From Blattabacterium cuenoti (GTDB lineage: Bacteria > Bacteroidota > Bacteroidia > Flavobacteriales > Blattabacteriaceae): 64,000 bases of DNA. The first letter of the stretch is position 1, and each line of letters starts with the position of its first letter. Position numbers and translations under genes: made by a program. This document shows positions 56,518 to 64,000 of the stretch, in pieces. A model generated the notes under the pieces. It did not search any database and had not been told where the DNA came from. It was given only the letters and a program-made list of their open reading frames with translations. The stretch spans positions 1,906 through 65,905 of the forward strand of contig NZ_CP059214.1 of the NCBI RefSeq assembly GCF_014252275.1. Reading direction: 5' to 3'.

Positions 56518-57741
56518 ATGTATTATTTTTCAAAAAAAGAAAAAAAAATTATTTATTCAATAATTATTTTTGGATCTATTCTATTATTATATTATGTATT
56601 TCGCAAATTATTAATAAAAAGAAATGATTTGTTCCTATTCAAGAATAATATATTCATATCATTCTATACAACGGGATTATATTTTACTTCTATTTCCATT
56701 GGATCGCTTGTTTTCTTATGTATACAACATGTATCAAAATCAGGATGGTCCGTCATTATGTATCCAATCATGGAAGAAATATCATCATTTATTCCTTATG
56801 GATTTACCTTTATATTTTTCATGATTTGCCTAAATTCTTTAGGAATCGTTCCTTCTATATTTTATTGGATGAATCCGAATCTATACAATCCTAAATCATT
56901 AGATTATGATCCTCTGATTGCAAAGAAAAAATTATTTTTAAATATTCCTTTTTTTATTATAAGAAACCTAATTTATATGTTAGGATATAGTTTTTTTGAA
57001 TTCCTATTTAAAAAATATTCCAATAATCTTAATATAAAAAAAACAATAAAAAATTACAATGCATTGTATAAAAAATCCGTTATCTTTCTTATCTTCTTTT
57101 TAATTTCTTCTACATTTATCTCATGGGATTGGATTATGTCTATCAATCCATATTGGATGAGTAGTTTATTTGGATGGTATGTATTAAGTGGAATGTTAAC
57201 AAATGGAATTGGAATGATTACAATTATATCTCTTTTTCTTAAGAAAAAAGGTTGTTTCTCTTTTTTTAATAAAAATCATTTACATGATTTAAGTAAATAT
57301 TTGTTTTCTAGCAGTTTATTATGGAGTTATTTTTGGTTTTGTCAATTTTTACTTTACTGGTATGGAAATATACCAGAAGAAATTTCTTATTTTATAAGGA
57401 GAGAATCATTATATCATTCTATTCATTTTTGGATTTTAATTCCAAATTTTTTAATTCCTTTTTTATTGTTAATGAATACAAAAAATAAAACTAATCCATC
57501 TATCGTTTTTATTGTTTCTATTATTATTCTGATCGGACATTATGCTGATACATATAATATGATATATCCTGATATACATAATCTATCAGAAAAATTTGGA
57601 ATATGCGAAATCAGTGTTCTATTAATAGTAGGTGGAATTTTTTTATATACTTTATTAAACAACATAAACAAAAAAAATTTACAACATACAGGAAACCCCT
57701 TTTTTCAAGAAAGTAAACATTATAAAAATCCTCATATATAA
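56518..57741 (+). CDS. actF: Alternative complex III subunit F, membrane subunit
   Basis: A 407-aa hydrophobic protein with about ten membrane helices, distantly related to ActC. The SWDWIMSINPYWMSSLFGWYV segment is characteristic of ActF. It is the last gene of the act operon. In many Bacteroidetes coxB/coxA follow directly; here the convergent trkA follows after 17 nt, so the terminal oxidase genes must lie elsewhere or be missing. Confidence 0.92.
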   Translation: MYYFSKKEKKIIYSIIIFGSILLLYYVFRKLLIKRNDLFLFKNNIFISFYTTGLYFTSISIGSLVFLCIQHVSKSGWSVIMYPIMEEISSFIPYGFTFIFFMICLNSLGIVPSIFYWMNPNLYNPKSLDYDPLIAKKKLFLNIPFFIIRNLIYMLGYSFFEFLFKKYSNNLNIKKTIKNYNALYKKSVIFLIFFLISSTFISWDWIMSINPYWMSSLFGWYVLSGMLTNGIGMITIISLFLKKKGCFSFFNKNHLHDLSKYLFSSSLLWSYFWFCQFLLYWYGNIPEEISYFIRRESLYHSIHFWILIPNFLIPFLLLMNTKNKTNPSIVFIVSIIILIGHYADTYNMIYPDIHNLSEKFGICEISVLLIVGGIFLYTLLNNINKKNLQHTGNPFFQESKHYKNPHI

Positions 57742-57758
57742 TAACAAAATCGATATTT

Positions 57759-58445
57759 TTACGCTTGATCCTTTACGAAATGAAGAATAGAATTATTAGA
57801 ACCAAAAAGTGTCAAAATATCTCCTGATTTTAATACAGTATCTCCCGTTACTAATCCAATTACCCTTCTTTTAGAATTTTTCTTATGAAAAAAATAATTT
57901 TTGATATCCCTTAAAATGGTTACTAACGATACGGAATATTTTTGTGTTAACTTTAAACTCTTAACAGTTTTCCCATCGAAAGATGATGGAGAAAATACTT
58001 CCGCAATAGAATGATTATTATCTATTCTAAAATAATCTAATGCATAATTAAAAGTAATTTGTTTGGTTAATCTGAAAGCTGCATCTTGTTCTGGATGAAT
58101 AACATCCTTGATTCCCATGGCTTCTAATATAGTATCATGGATCTTTGAAATAGATCGACTTACTATTCTTAAATTTTTATATTTTTTTAATATTGCAGTA
58201 GTGACAATAGATGATCCTTCATTTTCTCCGATTGCAACAATTCCTAAATCAGCTTGTTGAATAGGTAAAACTTTGTATGCTGATTCATTATTTGCATCCA
58301 TACAAATTACGTTTGATATATGATCTTTCAATAAATCAACTTGTTCCATTTTATGATCTATTCCAAATACTTCATGCCCATTATCTGTTAAATTAAGAGC
58401 TAAAGATCTTCCAAAATTCCCCAAACCAACGATTATAATTTTCAT
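57759..58445 (-). CDS. trkA: Potassium uptake regulatory protein TrkA/KtrA
   Basis: A 228-aa cytosolic gating subunit. The N-terminal RCK domain has the nucleotide-binding GLGNFGRSLA motif and an acidic residue at the end of beta-2 (FGIDHK), and an RCK-C domain follows (about residues 140-228). It partners with the channel subunit encoded 7 nt upstream on the same strand. Confidence 0.93.
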   Translation of the reverse strand: MKIIIVGLGNFGRSLALNLTDNGHEVFGIDHKMEQVDLLKDHISNVICMDANNESAYKVLPIQQADLGIVAIGENEGSSIVTTAILKKYKNLRIVSRSISKIHDTILEAMGIKDVIHPEQDAAFRLTKQITFNYALDYFRIDNNHSIAEVFSPSSFDGKTVKSLKLTQKYSVSLVTILRDIKNYFFHKKNSKRRVIGLVTGDTVLKSGDILTLFGSNNSILHFVKDQA

Positions 58446-58452
58446 ATATTAA

Positions 58453-60201
58453 TTAAATAATAATGTTTGCTTTAGGAAATTTATAATAATGATGAAAATG
58501 ACCCTTATTATTTTTTAACAAACTAATCATCACGTTAAAAATTCCTATTCGACCTAATAACATTAAAAAAATCAAAACGAATTTACTACCAGTTGATAAA
58601 TGAGGTGTAATGCCTAAAGATAATCCAACAGTGGAAAAAGCTGAACATACTTCAAAAATAGTGGATAAAAAATCTTTTTTGGGATCTAAAAAAATAATAG
58701 TTAAAATACTGATATAAATTACCATTAAGGATAAAATAATAATAGCAAAAGATAGTTGAATAGTTTCTGAAGAAATTTCTCTTTTCTTTATTTCTATTCT
58801 ATTTATCCCTTTAGATAAAAAAAATACATTTATTAATGACAATGCAAAAGTACTTGTTTTAATCCCACCACCTGTAGATGCTGGAGAAGCGCCTATCCAC
58901 ATAAGAAAAATAGTAAATGAGATTGTTAAAGGAGTAAACAATTTTGTGTTTAATACATGAAATCCTGCAGTTCTAGATGTAGCAGAAGAAAAAAATGAAA
59001 CGACAATCCTACCAAATAAAGAAGGATGTTCTTTAAGAGAAGTATCGTATTCACTAAAATAATAAAAAATTGTTCCAAACAAAAGAAGTAAAAAAGTAGT
59101 AAATACAACAATTTTTGTATTTAAAGTCACTATATGTACAGGATTTCTAATATGTTCATCTTTAAAAATTTTATAAAAATATTTTTTCAATGTTAACCAA
59201 ATATATAAGGAAAAATTAAATAGAATATGAAATCCAAGACCACCTAAAATTAATAAAATAGAAATAATAATTTGTAAAAAATAATTAAATCTAACAGAAT
59301 AAGAATAAAGACCTTGATTGAGTGTTGAAAATCCTCCATTACAAAAAGCAGAAACAGAATGAAATACAGAAAAGAATAAAGAATCAAAGAATTTTAAAAA
59401 TTGAAAAGGTCCATTTTGAATAGAAAAAAAAATAAAAATAGCACCGATTATTTCAACTAACAAAGAAAAAAGAACCACTTTTACTGCAAATGGTAAAACA
59501 TTATTTGTTGTTTGTGCATTTAAAAAATTACCAATAAACTTTGCTTCTTTAAAAGAAAATCCATCTTGAAAAAAATAATTTAAAAAAGATGTGATAGTAA
59601 GAATTCCTAATCCACCTAATTCTATTAAAATCAATAAAATTACTTTTCCTATATAAGTAAAATCTTTTTCCGTATTTAGAACCGTTAATCCAGTTACGCA
59701 TACTGCACTAGTAGATGTAAATAATGCATCGATAAAGGAGATTTTTTTTACTGTGGAAAATGGTAATCTTAGTAAAACTGTTCCTAACAATGATAAAAAA
59801 ATAAAACTTGTGATAAAAATAATAATGGGATTATGCGTTTTTACATATACCCTTCTCATAAAATATGATAATCGAATCAATCCATATAAAATGAAGCTTA
59901 TGAAAAAAGAGGTGTTAACTACACTTGAAACAAAAAAATTTTTATAAAAAAAATGATTAAAAACGAATAGTAATATAGGAAAGGATAGTATAAAAACAGA
60001 AAAAAAAGTCATCGACTTGTACCTTTTTTCTTTTTTTTTATCAAAAAAGAATAACATATGTAAAAATATGACAAAAATTACCACAAAAAATAAAAAAAAA
60101 TCATTAGAAATAATGTAGAATATTTTATTCCATGTTGGAATCATAAAAGTATCAAAAAAATTTTTAATATTTATTACGTTGTTCAATTTAAAATCTTCCA
60201 T
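58453..60201 (-). CDS. trkH: Potassium transporter membrane subunit TrkH/KtrB
   Basis: A 582-aa membrane protein with repeated M1-P-M2 units. Filter-like segments are visible: TSTSAVCVTGLTVL, SVSAFCNGGFSTLN, SSATSRTAGFHVLNT and EVCSAFSTVGLSLG, each with the conserved glycine after the pore helix. The N-terminal extension before the first pore unit is long (about 140 residues), with extra hydrophobic helices. It forms an operon with trkA. Confidence 0.93.
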   Translation of the reverse strand: MEDFKLNNVINIKNFFDTFMIPTWNKIFYIISNDFFLFFVVIFVIFLHMLFFFDKKKEKRYKSMTFFSVFILSFPILLFVFNHFFYKNFFVSSVVNTSFFISFILYGLIRLSYFMRRVYVKTHNPIIIFITSFIFLSLLGTVLLRLPFSTVKKISFIDALFTSTSAVCVTGLTVLNTEKDFTYIGKVILLILIELGGLGILTITSFLNYFFQDGFSFKEAKFIGNFLNAQTTNNVLPFAVKVVLFSLLVEIIGAIFIFFSIQNGPFQFLKFFDSLFFSVFHSVSAFCNGGFSTLNQGLYSYSVRFNYFLQIIISILLILGGLGFHILFNFSLYIWLTLKKYFYKIFKDEHIRNPVHIVTLNTKIVVFTTFLLLLFGTIFYYFSEYDTSLKEHPSLFGRIVVSFFSSATSRTAGFHVLNTKLFTPLTISFTIFLMWIGASPASTGGGIKTSTFALSLINVFFLSKGINRIEIKKREISSETIQLSFAIIILSLMVIYISILTIIFLDPKKDFLSTIFEVCSAFSTVGLSLGITPHLSTGSKFVLIFLMLLGRIGIFNVMISLLKNNKGHFHHYYKFPKANIII

Positions 60202-60287
60202 TCCTTTTTAATAAGAAATTAAGTATCCCATTTTTATTAAAATGGAAAATATATATATATGATGTTATATTACTATTTCTTATCAAA

Positions 60288-60929
60288 TTACAAGTAAAAC
60301 GGAGAAAATGTATCAATATTCTCGAATTTTTTTTCACAAAATTTTTGATAAGATAGAAATGACATATTTTTTGCCGATGGATAAACATTTGATAAATATT
60401 TTTTCTTCTTTGTAAGAACTTTTTTTTCAAAAGAAAGAAAATTAATGTTCCCTATAAAATAATTTTTGTTTCTTTCGTCTATTTTTTTTAAAAGATTATC
60501 AAAATTTAGAATATCAACTTTGGACAGTTGATTTCCTACACCATCAAATAATGCAGTATAAAACAAATGTTGACGTGCATAGATCATTGGAATTAACATC
60601 CCATTTTTTATATTAATATTTTGAATAAGGACTTTTAAGGAATCGATAGACAATAAAGGAATTCCTAATGAAATACATAGTCCTTTTGCAGTAGATGACC
60701 CAATCCTTAAAGAAGAATAGGATCCTGGACCTTTACTCACACAAATAGATTGCAATTCTTTAAATGATATTTTCAAGGATTTCATTATGTATTCAATAAA
60801 ATTGTGTAATTTTTCCATGTGTAAGTATTCTATTGAGCATTCATCTATATATGCCATACATTTTCCATATTTAGATATACTCACGGAACAATTTTTAGTA
60901 GAAGTTTCTAAATTTAGAATTAATGTCAT
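60288..60929 (-). CDS. tsaB: tRNA threonylcarbamoyladenosine biosynthesis protein TsaB
   Basis: Non-catalytic partner of TsaD in t6A formation. The start is set at the ATG at 60929 (MTLILNLETSTKNCSVSI, 213 aa), because the ASKHA-fold proteins begin here; upstream in-frame codons add an unrelated 25 residues. The motif SICVSKGPGSYSSLRIGSSTAKGLC is characteristic. TsaD is encoded at 21.4 kb, so both subunits are in this window. Confidence 0.93.
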   Translation of the reverse strand: MTLILNLETSTKNCSVSISKYGKCMAYIDECSIEYLHMEKLHNFIEYIMKSLKISFKELQSICVSKGPGSYSSLRIGSSTAKGLCISLGIPLLSIDSLKVLIQNINIKNGMLIPMIYARQHLFYTALFDGVGNQLSKVDILNFDNLLKKIDERNKNYFIGNINFLSFEKKVLTKKKKYLSNVYPSAKNMSFLSYQKFCEKKFENIDTFSPFYL

Positions 60930-61004
60930 ATAAATATTTATTATGTTTTCTATAAACTTAATCAAGTGATGAAAGAAATAAAAATTATTCCATACATTGT
61001 TCAT

Positions 61005-61231
61005 TATATAAAAAAATATATTAAAATTTTTGTTTTCAATAGATGTTTTTTAAATAATCTTTAGGAATAGATTTATTTGTTACAAATAACATAACATCTA
61101 TAATTTATGATCCTAATTTATTTGTTTTTTAAAAAAAATATATAGTGAATCAATTTACCTGAAAAACATGAAAAAATGTTATTATCAGATTATAAAAATA
61201 TTTATAAAATAGTTAATCGATAATCATCCAT
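61005..61231. other. Intergenic region upstream of tsaB
   Basis: About 230 nt without an intact gene. A short minus-strand stretch reading IDVMLFVTNKSIPKDYLKNIY before a stop looks protein-like but is too short to identify. Confidence 0.35.
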
Positions 61232-61598
61232 ATGAAATCTATTAATCATGAAGAAAAATTTTATGTATTGCAACGATTCAATCAATCATGCGGATAATTC
61301 ATAAATAATAAAATTTCACGTTTTTCTTGGATAATCAATGGAAATATTTTGGATTATAGTAATATATATAAAAAATATGGAGATGGAAGATTGATAAATT
61401 CAACACATAGACAGTTTAAATAAAAGTAAAATACGATTCATTTATAGAAAAATCAAAAATTCGACAACAAAAATGAATTGATTCGTGCTATAAATAAAGA
61501 ATGAAAAGGGAATATCCTCCATTTATATAGGAACAAATATATTTAAAAATATCTAAGAAAAAATAAATGTTTTAAAACGATATATAAAGATTACATAA
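61232..61598 (+). pseudogene. Eroded gene remnant resembling the end of a methylmalonyl-CoA mutase small subunit
   Basis: In one frame (61398-61598) the translation reads IYRKIKNSTTKMN, stop, FVL, stop, IKNEKGISSIYIGTNIFKNI, stop, EKINVL. From memory this parallels the MutA/ScpA small-subunit C-terminus (IQRKIKESAxKEQ...LLGTNxxPNxxDKM). Upstream, in another frame from 61232, HEEKFYVLQRFNQSCG then stop then FINN resembles the HE...NPSDGAYYIE segment at roughly the expected distance. Several stops and at least one frame change show it is dead. The identity is tentative. Confidence 0.4.
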
Positions 61599-61739
61599 AA
61601 AAATCAACATAAGAATTTTCCTATTCCATTAGAAAACATACGTTTTTAAAAAAAATAGAATTAATTTTCATTAATCTTCTATCATTCCTTTTTAAATTAT
61701 AAAATTTTTTAATTAATCTTATAATGAATTATAAGAAAT

Positions 61740-63203
61740 ATGAATCATCATAGTAAAAATACTATAAAAAATAATTTAAAAATATATAATTCTTTAACCA
61801 AGAAAAAAGATATTTTTTATCCTATTTATCCCAATCATGTTGGAATGTATGTTTGTGGACCAACAGTATACAATCATATTCATTTAGGAAATTGTCGAAC
61901 TTTCATTTTTTTTGATATTGTTTATAGGTACTTGAAACATTTAGGATATCAAGTAAAATATGTAAGAAACATAACAGATATTGGTCATTTATTTTCAGAA
62001 AACAATGAATTAGAAGAAGATAAAATTATCAAACGTTCCCGTATAGAAGGTCTTGATCCCATGGAAATAGTTCAAAAATATACAATATATTTTCATGAAT
62101 CCTTAAATATTTTAAATGTACTTCGTCCCAATATAGAACCTATAGCAACTGGACATATTACGGAACAAATAGAATATGTCAAAAAAATTCTTTGTAATAA
62201 ATTTGCTTATGAAAAAAACGGATCTATATATTTTGATTTAAAAAATTATTCAAATCATTTTTTATATGGAAGGTTAAGCAATAATAATATAAAGGAACTT
62301 ATGGATAGAAATTTTCTTTTTTCTAAAGAAAAACGTGATATAAAAGATTTTTGCCTATGGAAAAAGGCAAAAAAAAATCATATTATGAATTGGAATTCTC
62401 CATGGGGAAAGGGATTTCCTGGTTGGCACATAGAATGTTCCGTTATGAGTACAAAATATTTAGGAGGATATTTCGATATTCATGGAGGAGGAATAGATTT
62501 AAAATTTCCTCATCATGAATGTGAGTTAGCTCAATCCACAAGTTTTTTTAACAAAAAAAACGATTTATCTCGTTATTGGATGCATGTAAATATGTTAAAT
62601 ATAAATGGAGAAAAAATGAGTAAATCAAAAAAAAATTTCATGTATCCTTCTCATATATACGAGAATTTTAAAATATCTTCTAATATTCTTCGATTTTTTA
62701 TGTTACAAACACATTATAGAAGTATTTTAATTTTTTCGAATAAAAATCTTTTAGATGCAAAAAAAAATTACAATTTTATTATAAATTCTATCAATAAATT
62801 AAATAATGTAAAATTCCATAAAGATATTATTTCATACGACTTTATTCACCAATGGATTGATGATTGTTATAATGCAATAAATGATGACTTTAATACTCCT
62901 TTATTAATTTCTTATTTATTAAAAGGTTCTCGAATAATTAATGATATTATTATCAATAATAAAAAGAATTCTCTTTATTTATTAAAAAAATATATAAACT
63001 ATTTTATGTTTGAAATATTGGGATTCAAGAAGAATAAAGAAGAAACAAATAACTATAAAAAAAAATTAGAAATTTTAGTTCAAAGATTAATCAATCTTCG
63101 AAAAGAATATAGAATTCAAAAGAATTGGGAAGTATCTGATAAAATACGAAAAGAATTAAATCATATTGGAATATTAATAAATGATCATAAATTATTGAAA
63201 TAA
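61740..63203 (+). CDS. cysS: Cysteinyl-tRNA synthetase
   Basis: Class I synthetase (487 aa). It has the zinc-site cysteine and HIGH-like motif in YVCGPTVYNHIHLGNCRTF, further zinc ligands in GWHIECS and HHECELAQS, and the KMSKS motif in NGEKMSKSKKNF. The length is normal. The last 12 nt overlap the convergent trans-sulfuration gene. It lies about 140 nt downstream of a decayed coding remnant. Confidence 0.97.
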   Translation: MNHHSKNTIKNNLKIYNSLTKKKDIFYPIYPNHVGMYVCGPTVYNHIHLGNCRTFIFFDIVYRYLKHLGYQVKYVRNITDIGHLFSENNELEEDKIIKRSRIEGLDPMEIVQKYTIYFHESLNILNVLRPNIEPIATGHITEQIEYVKKILCNKFAYEKNGSIYFDLKNYSNHFLYGRLSNNNIKELMDRNFLFSKEKRDIKDFCLWKKAKKNHIMNWNSPWGKGFPGWHIECSVMSTKYLGGYFDIHGGGIDLKFPHHECELAQSTSFFNKKNDLSRYWMHVNMLNINGEKMSKSKKNFMYPSHIYENFKISSNILRFFMLQTHYRSILIFSNKNLLDAKKNYNFIINSINKLNNVKFHKDIISYDFIHQWIDDCYNAINDDFNTPLLISYLLKGSRIINDIIINNKKNSLYLLKKYINYFMFEILGFKKNKEETNNYKKKLEILVQRLINLRKEYRIQKNWEVSDKIRKELNHIGILINDHKLLK

Positions 63204-64000
63204 TAATGATTGATGTAAATCTTTTATCAAATCATCCACATGTTCTATTCCTACCGATAAACGAATAAGAGAGTTTTGTATTCCAGAAGCAATTCTTCTT
63301 GATTCAGGGGTTGATTTATGAGTCATAGTTGACGGATGACAAATCAAACTTTTTGTACCACCTAAACTTTCCGCTAGTTTAAATAATTTCGTAGAAGAAA
63401 CAATTTTTTTAGCATGTTCTTCAGTATCTTCTTTCATGCTGAAAGAAATTATTCCTCCAAAATATTTTTGTTGTTTAGAGGCAATTAAATGATTTTTATG
63501 ATGAGAAAATCCAGGATAATAAATTTTATCAATCCCAAACTGTTCTTTTTTTTCATGTAAAAAATAAGCAATTTTTGAAGCACTTTCTGATTGTGTTTTG
63601 ACTCTTAAATGAAGAGTTTGAATTCCTCGTATGGTTAACCAAGAATCGATAGGAGATAGTACCCCACCAGTAGAGTTCTGAATATATTTTAGTTTATCAT
63701 ATAAATCTTTGTTTTTTACTGTAAGTACTCCTGATAAAACATCGGAATGTCCTGATAAATATTTAGTTGCACTATGTATAACAATATCTGCCCCCAATTT
63801 AATAGGATTTTGAATAATAGGAGATGCAAATGTATTATCTACAACAACAATAATATCTTCATTAATTTCCTTTGATTTTTTACTTATATATTCAATATCA
63901 GATATTTTTAATGTAGGATTTGTAGGAGTTTCTAACCAAATCAACTTTGTAGTTTTAGAAATATGTGAAATTGTATTTTTTTCATTGGTTGTATCAATAA
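63192..64000 (-). CDS. metB: Trans-sulfuration PLP enzyme (cystathionine gamma-synthase/lyase type), partial
   Basis: Cys/Met-metabolism PLP enzyme. The frame remains open to the window edge, so the N-terminal part is missing. The visible part includes LIWLETPTNPTLKISDIE, the VDNTFASP segment, and the PLP lysine in VIHSATKYLSGHSDVLSG. The C-terminus LIRLSVGIEHVDDLIKDL is typical. Cystathionine gamma-synthase, gamma-lyase and beta-lyase cannot be separated from this part alone. The 3' end overlaps cysS by 12 nt. Confidence 0.9.
   Translation of the reverse strand, partial: IDTTNEKNTISHISKTTKLIWLETPTNPTLKISDIEYISKKSKEINEDIIVVVDNTFASPIIQNPIKLGADIVIHSATKYLSGHSDVLSGVLTVKNKDLYDKLKYIQNSTGGVLSPIDSWLTIRGIQTLHLRVKTQSESASKIAYFLHEKKEQFGIDKIYYPGFSHHKNHLIASKQQKYFGGIISFSMKEDTEEHAKKIVSSTKLFKLAESLGGTKSLICHPSTMTHKSTPESRRIASGIQNSLIRLSVGIEHVDDLIKDLHQSLLFQ

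Noticed and set aside
60188-60430. 80-codon minus-strand frame near tsaB and trkH
   Set aside because: Out-of-frame reading of the tsaB end; no family resemblance.
1-64000. CRISPR arrays, insertion sequences, prophage, replication origin
   Set aside because: No regularly spaced repeats, transposase-like proteins, terminal repeats with target duplications, or DnaA-box clusters were seen on reading both strands.

Overview
The window is a very AT-rich, gene-dense stretch of a bacterial chromosome. Gene content, gene order and protein character point to a reduced-genome Bacteroidetes (Flavobacteriales) endosymbiont, most likely Blattabacterium of cockroaches. The main clues are a complete actABCDEF alternative complex III operon, a fused CcsB/CcsA cytochrome c synthetase, a DUF3127 protein, the flippase-dut-nucleotidyltransferase order, near-perfect Bacteroidetes promoter elements (TTTTG-N18-TAnnTTTG before sucA), Lys/Ile/Asn/Phe-rich proteins, and visible gene decay. 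The genus is inferred from this character, since no database comparison was possible. No transposons, prophage or CRISPR arrays are seen.

Layout. 1-9.1 kb: the 3' part of infB, then aspS, ppa, a 2-oxoacid dehydrogenase E2, the NAD(P)HX repair gene nnr, lnt and the tmRNA gene. 9.2-14.7 kb: the elongasome operon on the minus strand (mreB-mreC-mreD-PBP2-rodA). 14.8-21.4 kb: folK, ridA, truA, thiN, mdh, gcvP. 21.4-28.2 kb: tsaD, a Ser-Pro-Arg tRNA cluster, clpP, a flippase, a decayed dUTPase-like gene, a nucleotidyltransferase, tatA, recA. 28.2-41.7 kb: a metallo-beta-lactamase-fold hydrolase, the cytochrome c synthetase, alaS, sucA-sucB, a TPR protein, an esterase, sucC. 41.7-49.6 kb: a 780-bp gene-free stretch with strong inverted repeats, an N-terminally shortened clpC, nth, DUF3127, an SPFH protein, a MIP18-like protein and a pair of M16 peptidases. 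49.7-60.2 kb: alternative complex III (actA-F) and a TrkA/TrkH potassium uptake pair. 60.3-64 kb: tsaB, a decayed stretch, cysS and the start-less end of a trans-sulfuration enzyme.

Functionally the window describes an aerobic cell. 2-Oxoglutarate dehydrogenase, succinyl-CoA synthetase and malate dehydrogenase would feed a quinol pool oxidised by alternative complex III, whose multihaem subunits depend on the CcsBA haem-attachment protein. ActB carries a twin-arginine signal that TatA would serve. The cell keeps a rod-shape machine, tRNA-modification genes (tsaB, tsaD, truA), ribosome rescue (tmRNA with ClpP/ClpC) and some DNA repair (recA, nth).

The most noteworthy observations concern erosion and compaction. 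ClpC has lost its N-terminal domain, apparently in place. A dUTPase remnant keeps its C-terminal motif but has lost its catalytic motifs. A same-frame, stop-ridden remnant resembling the end of a methylmalonyl-CoA mutase small subunit lies upstream of cysS. All nine convergent gene junctions overlap or nearly touch, so none has room for a conventional terminator. I did not find a convincing new multi-gene system.
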